Shown piece by piece: positions 54,596-63,589 of a stretch of DNA of 64,000 nt. Under the pieces are notes generated by a model, which worked only from the letters and a program-made list of their open reading frames with translations, was not told where the DNA came from and searched no databases. This DNA is from Acidobacteria bacterium UBA2990 (GTDB taxonomy: Bacteria > Acidobacteriota > Vicinamibacteria > Vicinamibacterales > UBA8438), in contig DEAE01000030.1 of NCBI GenBank assembly GCA_002347025.1, forward strand, positions 1 through 64,000, written 5' to 3'. The stretch's first letter is position 1, and each line of letters opens with the position of its first letter. The translations under genes and the position numbers were made by a program.

Positions 54596-55597
54596 ATGAA
54601 GGAAGTTGCTGTTCTAGGTGCGGGTTCATGGGGTACAGCGCTGGGCATACATTTGGCCAGGCTTGGCAAGTCAGTGCGATTGTGGGGGAGAGACCCCGAG
54701 CTTATGACTGCACTGCGAGAGGAACGATGCAACCATAACTATCTGCCTGGGGCAATGCTCCCTCCGGGGGTTTTTCCAACAGCTTCTTTGGGCTGTGCCC
54801 TCGACAAGGTTGCTTGTGTGATCTGGGCCATTCCCTCCCATGCGACCCGGGACATGCTGCGTTTGGCGGCGCCGTTGCTAGCCTCTGATACGCCTATAGT
54901 CAGTGGAACAAAGGGATTTGAGGTTGGAACACTGCTACGTATCTCTGAGGTAATACAGCAAGAACTTGGCTCAACACGGCCTATGGCTGTGCTATCGGGT
55001 CCCTGTTTTTCAGCTGAGCTTGCCCGAGGTGCGCACACCGCTGTAGTCGTGGCCAGCCATAGTTCCGTGGTCGCAAAGACGGTTCAGCAAGAGTTCCGTG
55101 CTCCCTATCTTCGGCTCTATGTAAGCGATGATGTTCCAGGAGTTGAGGTCGGTGGAGCAATGAAGAATGTTATCGCTATCGCAGCTGGTGTCGTTGATGG
55201 ACTCGGTTTGGGTCCTAACGCTTTGGCCGCATTGATTACGAGGGGGCTTGCTGAGATTTCTAGACTTGCCTCTGCTTTGGGAGGTCGACGGGAGACTTTA
55301 GCCGGTTTAAGCGGCTTGGGTGATCTGATCTTGACTTGCACGGGTGGGCTAAGTCGAAATTGTCGAGTTGGGCAAGGTCTGGCGAGTGGGAAATCTCTCA
55401 GTGAAATTCAATCAGGAATGCAGGTGGCTGAGGGCGTGAGAACCACCGAGGTTGGTGTGATGTTGGGAGAGCGGCATAGCGTGGATTTACCGATTTCAAC
55501 CCAGATGCACGCTGTCTTGGAAGGTCGTATAGAAGTGGCGTCAGCCATCGAAGAATTGATGCTGCGTCGACAACGGGCTGAGTCAGACGCGGTGTGA
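54596..55597 (+). CDS. gpsA: Glycerol-3-phosphate dehydrogenase [NAD(P)+]
   Basis: 333 residues. It reduces dihydroxyacetone phosphate to glycerol-3-phosphate for membrane lipids. The Rossmann motif VLGAGSWGTALGIHLA, VSGTKGFE, VLSGPCFSAELA, the catalytic-lysine block GAMKNVIAIAAGVVDGLG and the GLSGLGDLILTCTG loop are in order. ftsY begins 12 bases downstream, so they probably share a transcript. Confidence 0.96.
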   Translation: MKEVAVLGAGSWGTALGIHLARLGKSVRLWGRDPELMTALREERCNHNYLPGAMLPPGVFPTASLGCALDKVACVIWAIPSHATRDMLRLAAPLLASDTPIVSGTKGFEVGTLLRISEVIQQELGSTRPMAVLSGPCFSAELARGAHTAVVVASHSSVVAKTVQQEFRAPYLRLYVSDDVPGVEVGGAMKNVIAIAAGVVDGLGLGPNALAALITRGLAEISRLASALGGRRETLAGLSGLGDLILTCTGGLSRNCRVGQGLASGKSLSEIQSGMQVAEGVRTTEVGVMLGERHSVDLPISTQMHAVLEGRIEVASAIEELMLRRQRAESDAV

Positions 55598-55608
55598 GGT
55601 AGTGCCCT

Positions 55609-56541
55609 GTGAGTTTAGTTGATCGCCTGCGGCGTGGGTTGCGACGTACTACGGACCAGTTGTTTGGTCGCCTAGATACTTTAACTTCGGAGCGACGACG
55701 GAGCCTTGATTCTGGTGGTGGTCCTGAAGCGACAGCGTCTATTGACACCTTGGAGGCTCTCGAAGAAATTTTAATCGAGGCTGATCTCGGCGTGGTGGCT
55801 ACGAACCGACTGATCGATGCCGCGCGTGGCCATGTTGACGGGAGAGATTTGTTGGCGAGTGTCAAGGGTGAATTATGCCGGTTGCTTGACTTTCGGCCGA
55901 TGCCCTCTGGGAGTGTGCCATGCCCCAAAGTTGTGCTCGTTGTTGGTGTAAATGGAACCGGGAAGACTACGACGGTTGGCCGTTTGGCGCGGCTCGCAAT
56001 TCAGGAGGGACAGCGACCTGTAATATGCGCGGCGGACACGTTCAGAGCGGCTGCTGTTGAACAGCTTAGAGTTTGGGCCCAACACGTAGACGCTGAGTTT
56101 GTGTCGGCTCGCGCAGGGGCAGACCCTGCTGCAGTGGTCTTTGATGCCATTACATGTGGAAAGGCTCGTCAGTGCGATATTGTGCTGGTGGACACAGCTG
56201 GCCGTCTTCACACTCAGGTCAATTTGATGGGAGAACTCGACAAAATACGGCGGGTTGCTGGCCGAGCAATTTCCGGTGCCCCTCATGAGACTTTGTTGGT
56301 GCTAGATGCAACGGTTGGCCAGAACGGTCTGCACCAGGCTCGTAAATTTCTTGAATCGTCAGGGGTCACTGGAATCGTCCTGACGAAACTTGATGGTACT
56401 GCTAAGGGGGGAATTGTTGCGGCGATAACCGCTGACCTCGGGCTGCCGATTCGCTATATTGGCGTGGGTGAACAATTGGACGATCTATTGCCATTTTCAG
56501 CCACAGACTACGTCGATGCACTTTTCAGGTCGAGTTGGTGA
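55609..56541 (+). CDS. ftsY: Signal recognition particle receptor FtsY
   Basis: 310 residues with GTG start (GAGG nine bases upstream). The long acidic A domain of E. coli FtsY is absent; only a short basic helix precedes the NG domain. G1 is VGVNGTGKTTTVGRLA at about 112-127, with DTFRAAAVEQL, DTAGRLHTQVNLM and TKLDGTAKGG following. It docks SRP-ribosome complexes at the membrane. ffh lies about 3 kb downstream, with riboflavin genes between. Confidence 0.97.
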   Translation: MSLVDRLRRGLRRTTDQLFGRLDTLTSERRRSLDSGGGPEATASIDTLEALEEILIEADLGVVATNRLIDAARGHVDGRDLLASVKGELCRLLDFRPMPSGSVPCPKVVLVVGVNGTGKTTTVGRLARLAIQEGQRPVICAADTFRAAAVEQLRVWAQHVDAEFVSARAGADPAAVVFDAITCGKARQCDIVLVDTAGRLHTQVNLMGELDKIRRVAGRAISGAPHETLLVLDATVGQNGLHQARKFLESSGVTGIVLTKLDGTAKGGIVAAITADLGLPIRYIGVGEQLDDLLPFSATDYVDALFRSSW

Positions 56542-56547
56542 AAGTGG

Positions 56548-57630
56548 ATGAACGACGAGAAGTGGATGCTTGAGGCTCTGTCTTTGGCGGCAAAGGGGCA
56601 AGGGGCGACGAGTCCAAACCCGATGGTTGGAGCAGTGCTTGTTAGCCAAGGTCGAGTGGTCGGCAGGGGGTTCCATGCCCGTGCCGGCGCTGCACATGCC
56701 GAAGTGGTGGCGATTGAGGAGGCTGGATCAGCTGCTTCCGGCGCGACTTTGTATTGCACCCTGGAGCCATGTTGCCATAGAGGTCGCACAGGCCCGTGTG
56801 TGGACCGGATCGTAGCGGCAGGAGTGACAGTGGTAACCATTGGGACCGAGGACCCAGACTCCCGGGTGAATGGTGGTGGGGTTCAGTATCTCCGTGAGCA
56901 TGGGATAGCGGTCAGAGTGGGAGTCTGCAAGACGGAGGCACGGCGCCTCAATGAGGCGTTTTTTACCGTAAAGCGTCTAGGGAGACCATTTGTGACTCTG
57001 AAGGTTGCAGTCAGCCTAGATGGACGTATTACTGCTGGACCCGGGCAGCAGACGTTCCTAACGCAACCAGCAGCGTTGAAACATGCACACTCAGTGCGAG
57101 CCGAAGTAGATGCTATCGGCGTGGGTTCCAATACTGTGATGGTGGACGACCCACTGTTGACAGCCCGGGGAGTGAAGAGACACCGCCCGCTGGTCAGGGT
57201 GCTGTTTGACACAAGGATGCGGACACCATCAACTGCACGTGTCTTTAGTACCTTGGAGTCTGGTCCGGTTGTCGTGATGACCACTGATGCTTCTATCGAG
57301 AGATGGCCTGATCGTGCAGCCGCCCTTCGGCAGGCAGGGGCTTGCATAGAGCCGTTACCTGGCAGGGACCCGGCTGCAGCTCTATCACGCCTGTTGGCCT
57401 ACGACGTAAATAGTCTGCTAGTGGAGGGCGGTACTGAGTTGCACCGGGCAGTTTGGGAGGCGGGTGTGACCGATAGGATCCGTTTGTATATCGTGCCTGT
57501 TCGACTTGGGCCCACCGGAGTACCTTGGTTGCCAAGTACTAGGCTTTCTATTGCGGCGCTTGGTGGTGGCCGACTGTCCTACCTAGGGCAAGATCTGTTG
57601 GTGGAGGCTGATGTTCAACGGATTGATTGA
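56548..57630 (+). CDS. ribD: Bifunctional riboflavin deaminase/reductase RibD
   Basis: 360 residues. The N-terminal deaminase has HAE at 50-52 and zinc ligands in EPCCHRGRTGPC; the C-terminal reductase starts around 150 with VTLKVAVSLDGRIT and holds LVEGGTELHRA. It performs the second and third steps from GTP to riboflavin. It starts 6 bases after ftsY and overlaps ribE by 20 bases. No FMN riboswitch precedes it, as ftsY lies directly upstream. Confidence 0.96.
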   Translation: MNDEKWMLEALSLAAKGQGATSPNPMVGAVLVSQGRVVGRGFHARAGAAHAEVVAIEEAGSAASGATLYCTLEPCCHRGRTGPCVDRIVAAGVTVVTIGTEDPDSRVNGGGVQYLREHGIAVRVGVCKTEARRLNEAFFTVKRLGRPFVTLKVAVSLDGRITAGPGQQTFLTQPAALKHAHSVRAEVDAIGVGSNTVMVDDPLLTARGVKRHRPLVRVLFDTRMRTPSTARVFSTLESGPVVVMTTDASIERWPDRAAALRQAGACIEPLPGRDPAAALSRLLAYDVNSLLVEGGTELHRAVWEAGVTDRIRLYIVPVRLGPTGVPWLPSTRLSIAALGGGRLSYLGQDLLVEADVQRID

Positions 57631-58249
57631 AGAATTGGGTGAGATCGTGGCGGTGACCCCGATCCGATCTGGCGTGACGATTGGTGTGAAGACGGCGGTC
57701 TCGGCAAGCTTGGAGCTCGGTGAGAGTGTCGCCCTCAATGGGGTTTGTCTGACGGTGACAGACCGGAATAAAACCAGATTTGAAGCCCAAATTTCTCCGG
57801 AGACTGTCCGTGTTACCAGTTTAGCGAGGCTCGCTGTTGGCGATTTGGTTAACCTGGAACGGTCCATGCGGGCCGACACTCGAGTTGGAGGCCATTTCGT
57901 TCAAGGGCATGTTGATGGAACGGGGACGGTCGGGGAGATAAGGCAAGAGGATGAATTTCACTGGGTCTCAATAAACTTTGCGAAGAGGTTAGCACCATAC
58001 CTGGTGGCGAAGGGTTCGGTAGCAGTCGATGGGATTAGCCTGACAGTTGCGGAATTGGGGGATGAAAGCTTTGGGGTGCAGATCATCCCGTTCACTTGGA
58101 CCCACACTTCCCTGTGCCGGGCCGAAGTCGGGATGGTGGTCAATCTTGAATGCGATATCATCGGGAAATATGTTGCTCGTTCTTTTGAAATTGGGGCATT
58201 TAGGTTGTCGGGGCCGGAGCTAAGCAAGACTGGGGATGACAATGGCTGA
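57611..58249 (+). CDS. ribE: Riboflavin synthase alpha subunit
   Basis: 212 residues. Two lumazine-binding repeats, the first starting MFNGLIEELGEI and holding LNGVCLTV, the second with VDGISLTV and TWTHTSL. GGHFVQGHVDGTG links them. It dismutates two lumazine molecules to riboflavin. It overlaps both ribD and ribBA, so expression is tightly coupled. ribH (lumazine synthase), which should supply its substrate, is not in the window. Confidence 0.95.
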   Translation: MFNGLIEELGEIVAVTPIRSGVTIGVKTAVSASLELGESVALNGVCLTVTDRNKTRFEAQISPETVRVTSLARLAVGDLVNLERSMRADTRVGGHFVQGHVDGTGTVGEIRQEDEFHWVSINFAKRLAPYLVAKGSVAVDGISLTVAELGDESFGVQIIPFTWTHTSLCRAEVGMVVNLECDIIGKYVARSFEIGAFRLSGPELSKTGDDNG

Positions 58250-59519
58250 TCGGACTAAACAAAAGCAGGGCAGCGGTTCGTCGGCTTTGAAGTTGGCAGG
58301 TCGATCTCACAAGCGCGGTACTTTTGCACCAGTCGCTGAAGCAGTGGAGGCCATCCGCCAAGGGCAGATGGTCATCGTTGTCGATGACGAAGACCGTGAA
58401 AATGAAGGGGACCTAACCATTGCAGCAGAAAAGACAACTCCAGAGCTGATTAACTTTATGGCGAAGTACGGTCGAGGTCTCATCTGCTTGCCGATGACCG
58501 GCGAATGGTTAGATCGGTTAGAGATTCCCCTGATGGTGCGAGAGAACACCTCACAGTTTTCGACAGCATTTTGTGTGTCGATTGAAGCCAAGGAGTCGAC
58601 AAGCACCGGAATTTCGGCTGCTGACCGAGCAGCGACGGCAAGGGCAGCAGCCGACCCGAAGACTACCCCCAGCGACCTCGCTAGACCGGGCCATATGTTT
58701 CCGTTGCGAGCGCGTGACGGCGGCGTGCTGGTGCGTGCTGGTCAGACAGAGGCCGCTGTCGATCTTGCTAGAACCGCTGGTCTTAATCCAGTTGGCGTAA
58801 TTTGCGAGATCATGAATGAAGACGGCACGATGGCTAGGGTTCCACACCTGCGCCGGTTTGCAAAAAAACACAACCTACTGATGATCACTATTGCCGATCT
58901 GATCGAATATCGTATGCGAAACGAACGGCTCGTGAAGCAGGTAGCAGCCTCTAAATTGCCGACTGAATTCGGTGAATTTGATTTAGTTGCTTTTGAGAGC
59001 AACCTTGATGGAGAGAGTCATGTAGCTCTGGTCAAAGGGGATGTGGGTGATGGGAGTGACGTTTTAGTGCGGGTCCATTCGCGCTGTCTAACGGGAGAGG
59101 CTTTTCATTCCGCTCGCTGCGACTGTGGTGCCCAACTTACGACAGCAATGCAGCGTATTGCGACTGAGGGACGTGGAATTCTTCTATATCTCAACCAAGA
59201 GGGTCGTGGCATTGGCCTGACAAACAAGATTCGCGCGTATCACCTCCAGGACCAAGGTTATGACACAGTGGAGGCAAATGAGCGGCTTGGCTTCAAGCCA
59301 GATCAGCGAGACTACGGTATCGGTGCACAGATTTTGGGCGAGTTGGGAGTCAAAACTATGAGACTGCTGACTAATAACCCACGTAAGTTCGTCGGGTTGG
59401 AGGGCTACGGATTGTCTGTGTCGGCGTCATTACCGCTCGAAGTTCCAACCAGCGGACCCGCTCGGTCCTATCTTCGGACTAAAAAGAAGAAGCTGGGTCA
59501 CACCTTGAAGTCGGTTTGA
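58236..59519 (+). CDS. ribBA: Bifunctional DHBP synthase / GTP cyclohydrolase II
   Basis: 427 residues. The RibB part has VVDDEDRENEGDLTIAAE and HMFPLRARDGGVLVR; the RibA part has the zinc site HSRCLTGEAFHSARCDCG, then LNQEGRGIGLTNKIRAY and AQILGELGVKTMRLLTNNP. It supplies both branches of riboflavin synthesis. An N-terminal extension of about 25 residues is Lys/Ser-rich. The start overlaps ribE; ATG 58236 and 58242 are equally possible. Confidence 0.96.
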   Translation: MTMADRTKQKQGSGSSALKLAGRSHKRGTFAPVAEAVEAIRQGQMVIVVDDEDRENEGDLTIAAEKTTPELINFMAKYGRGLICLPMTGEWLDRLEIPLMVRENTSQFSTAFCVSIEAKESTSTGISAADRAATARAAADPKTTPSDLARPGHMFPLRARDGGVLVRAGQTEAAVDLARTAGLNPVGVICEIMNEDGTMARVPHLRRFAKKHNLLMITIADLIEYRMRNERLVKQVAASKLPTEFGEFDLVAFESNLDGESHVALVKGDVGDGSDVLVRVHSRCLTGEAFHSARCDCGAQLTTAMQRIATEGRGILLYLNQEGRGIGLTNKIRAYHLQDQGYDTVEANERLGFKPDQRDYGIGAQILGELGVKTMRLLTNNPRKFVGLEGYGLSVSASLPLEVPTSGPARSYLRTKKKKLGHTLKSV

Positions 59520-59715
59520 TGGAGGCCTCCAGTATCTTGGGCTTCAATTGACGGATTAATCTAATAAGAGCTACCATAAACGGTTATTTCTTGGCGATTT
59601 AAGGCTGAGCTCGTGTGGTTTCTGAGGAGCCCGCAGAAGGTGCTCGGTTTTCCGTTTGATCGCGATGTTAGGACAAGCCACGGGTGCTGAGTGGCTCGCA
59701 AGGGTATAGGAGCGT

Positions 59716-61077
59716 ATGTTCGGTTCACTTACTGAGCGACTGAAGTCCGTTTTTGATTCAGTGCGGCGTGAGACCCGATTAACCCCAGAATCGGTTGAGC
59801 TAGCCTTGCGCGAAATTAGGATGGCGCTGCTCGAAGCCGACGTAAATTTCAAGGTTGTCAGAGCATTTATTGATCGTGTACGAGACCGTGCAGTCGAGAA
59901 GGCTGTATTGGAGAGCTTGACTCCAACCCAGCAGGTGATTGCTATTGTGCGGGATGAGCTGCGTGGTCTCCTTGGGGAGGGGACCGGTGGGTTGCCGGTC
60001 GGTAGTGATAGACCCCAAGTGGTGCTTCTTTTGGGATTGCAGGGAGCGGGCAAGACAACAACCACGGTTAAATTGGCTCGGTGGCTACAAGGTCAGGGGC
60101 GACATCCCTTGGTGGTTTCGACCGATGTTCGCCGACCTGCGGCCATCGAGCAGCTAAGCGTGCTGGCTGGCGACGTTGGTGTCCGAGTGCACGACCCTGA
60201 CACACGGTCGGATGTAGTCGGGCGTGCGGAAAGCGCGGTCACGTTGGCTCGTTCGACGGGTTTTGACGTGGTCTTGGTCGACACAGCTGGACGGCTCCAT
60301 ATCGATGAGGGGCTCATGGATGAGTTGGAACGACTCAAAGAGTCTCTCTTCGCATCAGACCTGCTGTATGTTGCAGATGCAATGACCGGTCAGGATGCGA
60401 TTAGGAGTGCTGGAGAATTCAACAGACGACTCGGTGTGACTGGAATTGTTCTAACGAAGATGGACGGTGATGCTCGTGGAGGGGCCGCTTTGTCGGTAGC
60501 GTCGGTTGTTGGCGTTCCGATCGCTTTTGTGGGAGAGGGCGAGCGGGCAGAGGACTTGCAGCCGTTTTACCCAGACCGGCTAGTTTCACGTATGCTCGGG
60601 ATGGGGGACGTGTTGTCCCTAGTGGAAAAGGCTGAGCAGGTAGTCAGTCGTGACGAGGCATCACGGCTCGAGCGGAAGCTTCGTGGTAATGATTTCACTC
60701 TGCAAGATATGCGGGATCAGCTTATGACGGTTAAGCGGCTTGGCCCATTAGATCGCTTGGTGGATTTGATCCCAGGAATGGGGCAGATGGCCTCAGGCCT
60801 GCCGGATAATTTCGACCCTAGGGCTGTAATTCAGACATTGGCGATCATTGATTCGATGACTAAGGGTGAACGGTTGCAGTACAAGTTAATCAACGGAAGC
60901 CGCCGCCGGCGCATCGCCTTGGGAAGTGGCACTACCGTGCAGGACGTCAACCGTTTATTGAAGCAGTTCGTAGAAATGCGCCGTCTGCTGCGTTCAGTCG
61001 GGGCGGCATCAGGACAAAAGAAAAAGAGGCGGGCTCGGGGCCATATGCGACATGGTCTGGGTTTTCCCATGGGATAG
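59716..61077 (+). CDS. ffh: Signal recognition particle protein Ffh
   Basis: 453 residues. N domain, then G domain with LLGLQGAGKTTTTVKLARWL, DVRRPAAIEQL, DTAGRLHIDEGLMDEL and TKMDGDARGGAALS, then the Met-rich M domain (MGQMASGLP, RRRRIALGSGTTVQDVNRLLKQF) that binds SRP RNA and signal peptides. It ends in a basic tail. No 4.5S RNA signature is visible nearby. rpsP follows after 36 bases, the standard ffh-rpsP order. Confidence 0.97.
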   Translation: MFGSLTERLKSVFDSVRRETRLTPESVELALREIRMALLEADVNFKVVRAFIDRVRDRAVEKAVLESLTPTQQVIAIVRDELRGLLGEGTGGLPVGSDRPQVVLLLGLQGAGKTTTTVKLARWLQGQGRHPLVVSTDVRRPAAIEQLSVLAGDVGVRVHDPDTRSDVVGRAESAVTLARSTGFDVVLVDTAGRLHIDEGLMDELERLKESLFASDLLYVADAMTGQDAIRSAGEFNRRLGVTGIVLTKMDGDARGGAALSVASVVGVPIAFVGEGERAEDLQPFYPDRLVSRMLGMGDVLSLVEKAEQVVSRDEASRLERKLRGNDFTLQDMRDQLMTVKRLGPLDRLVDLIPGMGQMASGLPDNFDPRAVIQTLAIIDSMTKGERLQYKLINGSRRRRIALGSGTTVQDVNRLLKQFVEMRRLLRSVGAASGQKKKRRARGHMRHGLGFPMG

Positions 61078-61113
61078 CACGTCAGTGGTCCCAAGCAAGG
61101 AGAGAAGAGACGT

Positions 61114-61407
61114 ATGCTCACCATTCGATTAAGTCGAGTCGGAACGAAGAAGCGCCCGTATTACCGTGTGGTAGTGATGGAGTCGAGTGCTCCACGGGAT
61201 GGCCGGTTTGTAGAGTTGTTGGGGCATTTTGATGTGAGTTCAGATCCGGAAGTTCTGACGGTAGATCACGACCGTGTGGCTTACTGGAAGAGCAAGGGGG
61301 CTCAGCCATCAGATACCGTCCGTACCCTATTGGCTAGGCACCCAGCATTGGTTGCAGAACCACAGGGGGCCGCGTCTGACGGTGATAAGCCGGTGGTGCA
61401 AACATGA
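61114..61407 (+). CDS. rpsP: 30S ribosomal protein S16
   Basis: 97 residues. Starts LTIRLSRVGTKKRPYYRVVV, with DGRFVELLGHFD and VAYWKSKGAQPSDTVRTLL; the last 17 residues are an acidic tail. AGGAGAGAAG stands before the ATG. It leads the rpsP-khpA-rimM-trmD-rplS set and overlaps khpA by four bases. Confidence 0.97.
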   Translation: MLTIRLSRVGTKKRPYYRVVVMESSAPRDGRFVELLGHFDVSSDPEVLTVDHDRVAYWKSKGAQPSDTVRTLLARHPALVAEPQGAASDGDKPVVQT

Positions 61408-61649
61408 GTCGTTCAAGGGATGTTGTGGAAGTCATCGCACGAACACTCGCCGACCAAGCAGATGATGTGTCGGTGAACGAGCGTGATGGAGCGGAGGTTA
61501 CCAAAATCGAATTGTCTTCTGCTGGTAATGATTTAGGGCGAATGATAGGGCGTCAGGGTCGGACAGCAGCTTCGATTCGTACACTGGCAGAACTTGCCGG
61601 GGAAGACGAAGATCGCCGAGTAGTTGTTGATTTTGTCGACAATCCCTAG
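61404..61649 (+). CDS. khpA: KH-domain RNA-binding protein KhpA
   Basis: 81 residues, one KH domain with the GRMIGRQGRTAASIRTL loop (GxxG). KhpA-type proteins bind RNA and are often encoded between rpsP and rimM, as here. It is coupled to rpsP by an ATGA overlap. Confidence 0.92.
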   Translation: MSRSRDVVEVIARTLADQADDVSVNERDGAEVTKIELSSAGNDLGRMIGRQGRTAASIRTLAELAGEDEDRRVVVDFVDNP

Positions 61650-61761
61650 GCTCTAGGCTCGTTCCTTTATGAATTCTTTGATCTCCACGGACAGCGGGGT
61701 AACTCAAGGAGAGCCCTTGGCCGGTGGCGGCCGATCTGTGTCTGGCAACGAGTGGGACTCT

Positions 61762-62310
61762 ATGGTTTCTGTAGGTCGGATTGCTCGTTCACACGGCAAT
61801 ACAGGCAACGTGATCGTGGATCCGAGCAGCGATTTTATAGAGGAGCGTTTTAGGGTTGGGAATGCAGTGTATGTGCATCACGGTGACCGGATTAAGCCGC
61901 TGACGATGGCAAATGTCCGGTTCCATCGGGGGCGACCGATTGTTGGTTTTGTTCAGGTCCAGACGATGGCCGCGGCTCAAGAACTGGCGTCTTTTGAGCT
62001 TCGTGTGCCAATTCAAGCTCTTGACCACTTACCAGACGGAATGTTCTACCATCACGAATTGTCTCAATGCCAAGTGGTGACGATGACAGGTAGGATCGTG
62101 GGCAAGGTTGTTGGTCTGGAAGATGGTGGCGGCGCTTGCCGGTTGATTATCGACGGTGGGTCTTCTGAGATTCAGGTGCCTCTGGTCGCCTCTATTTGCA
62201 AGCGTATTGAGCCCGGTGTCGGGATAATAGAGATCGATCCACCTGATGGTTTGTTGGAGCTCAACTTGAGGTCTCGAGATGGACAACAGAAATCGAGTGT
62301 CGGTAGATGA
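61762..62310 (+). CDS. rimM: Ribosome maturation factor RimM
   Basis: 182 residues from ATG 61762. The N-terminal VSVGRIARSHGNTGNVIV and the PRC-barrel part with FYHHELSQCQVV, VGKVVGLEDGGG and the C-terminal IDPPDGLLEL fit the family. The frame is open back to ATG 61669, which would add a 31-residue polar extension with no ribosome site; RimM usually begins close to this VGRI block. It helps mature the 30S head near S19. Confidence 0.9.
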   Translation: MVSVGRIARSHGNTGNVIVDPSSDFIEERFRVGNAVYVHHGDRIKPLTMANVRFHRGRPIVGFVQVQTMAAAQELASFELRVPIQALDHLPDGMFYHHELSQCQVVTMTGRIVGKVVGLEDGGGACRLIIDGGSSEIQVPLVASICKRIEPGVGIIEIDPPDGLLELNLRSRDGQQKSSVGR

Positions 62311-62316
62311 CGGAGG

Positions 62317-63066
62317 TTGGAACTGAGGTTCGACGTGGTTACCGTGTTTCCACTGATGCTTCAGGCTATGATTCGGGAGGGGATCCTGGGTCGAGCGCTT
62401 GAAAGAGGGATTATGCATGTCGAAGTGCATGATCTGAGAGACTTTAGTGGTGACCGGCATCGTACGGTGGACGATGTTACTTATGGCGGGGGGCCAGGGA
62501 TGGTCTTGAAGGCAGAGCCGTTTTTTGGCGCAGTGTCAGCGATCAAGCGCAAGAATGGGTCGCCAAAAGCGGTTGTTCTGTTATCACCACAGGGACGGAG
62601 ATTCTCCCACCAAGAGGCGCTGAGGTTGAGTCAGTTGTCCCATATAACTTTGCTGTGTGGTCGCTATGAAGGGGTGGATGAGCGGGTGCGTGGTTTAGCC
62701 ACAGATGAGCTGTCGATTGGAGACTATGTATTGAGCGGTGGGGAGATACCGGCGGCAGTTGTGGTTGATGCTGTGGCCAGACTTCTACCAGGTGTGGTTG
62801 GGAATGAGAGATCGGTAGCTCAAGATTCATTTGCCAGAGGGTTACTAGATCATCCACATTTTACTAGGCCGGCTCAAGTCGAGTCGCATACTGTGCCCGA
62901 AGTGTTGATGTCGGGTCATCATGACGAGATTCGGCGTTGGCGAAAACGGGAGGCCTTGAAGCGTACCCTGGAGCGTCGCCCTGACTTACTAGAAGGGGCG
63001 TCACTCGATGATGAAGAGCGCGAAATCCTACGTGGGCTACAACAAGAAGGCAAACAGCTAATGTGA
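62317..63066 (+). CDS. trmD: tRNA (guanine-37-N1)-methyltransferase
   Basis: 249 residues counted from TTG 62317. It methylates G37 next to the anticodon using S-adenosylmethionine. LRFDVVTVFPLM at the start, GGGPGMVLKAEPF, the knot LLCGRYEGVDERV and SIGDYVLSGGEIPAAVVVDA are in place. GGAGG ends directly at the TTG, so that codon is too close; CTG 62323 has proper six-base spacing and gives the usual short N-terminus. It lies 6 bases after rimM. Confidence 0.95.
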   Translation: MELRFDVVTVFPLMLQAMIREGILGRALERGIMHVEVHDLRDFSGDRHRTVDDVTYGGGPGMVLKAEPFFGAVSAIKRKNGSPKAVVLLSPQGRRFSHQEALRLSQLSHITLLCGRYEGVDERVRGLATDELSIGDYVLSGGEIPAAVVVDAVARLLPGVVGNERSVAQDSFARGLLDHPHFTRPAQVESHTVPEVLMSGHHDEIRRWRKREALKRTLERRPDLLEGASLDDEEREILRGLQQEGKQLM

Positions 63067-63162
63067 CGGTCATGTAGATGCTCAAGGACCTGGTCTATGG
63101 GAGTGATCGTGCATTTCGTATTAAGCTTGAAACAGGTTTCCACTTGAGGCGGGAGCGGTTAA

Positions 63163-63513
63163 ATGAACTTAATTGAAACGTTAGAACAGACGCAGTTGCG
63201 AGAGCCCCCGGATCTCAGGCCAGGTTTGACAGTCCGCGTGCATGTGAAGATCCGGGAAGGCGAGAAAGAGAGGATTCAGGTCTTTGAGGGTCTTGTCATT
63301 GGTATCCGTCGTGGCGGACCTCGTGCGACATTTACGGTTAGGAAGGTGTCTTTCGGGCAAGGTGTAGAGAGAATTTTTCCTTTACATTCCCCGTCGATCG
63401 ACCGGATAGAGATTGGGCGAGCTGCAAGGGTAAGGCGTGCCAAGCTCTATTTCTTGCGTGGGCTTCGCGGTCGTGCGGCACGTCTACGTGAAAAGAGAAG
63501 GTCTACCAAATAG
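63163..63513 (+). CDS. rplS: 50S ribosomal protein L19
   Basis: 116 residues. PGLTVRVHVKIREGEKERIQ, FEGLVIGIRRGG, TFTVRKVSFGQGVERIFPLHSP and the basic C-terminus (RAKLYFLRGLRGRAARLREK) are those of L19. It is part of the ffh-rpsP-trmD operon, about 96 bases after trmD. Confidence 0.97.
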   Translation: MNLIETLEQTQLREPPDLRPGLTVRVHVKIREGEKERIQVFEGLVIGIRRGGPRATFTVRKVSFGQGVERIFPLHSPSIDRIEIGRAARVRRAKLYFLRGLRGRAARLREKRRSTK

Positions 63514-63589
63514 ACGGCTGGAAGCGCAGAAAGCGGAAATGGAACATTTAGTGGGTTGTTGTTCCCTCGAGCTTGTCTGATAGGCGGTG

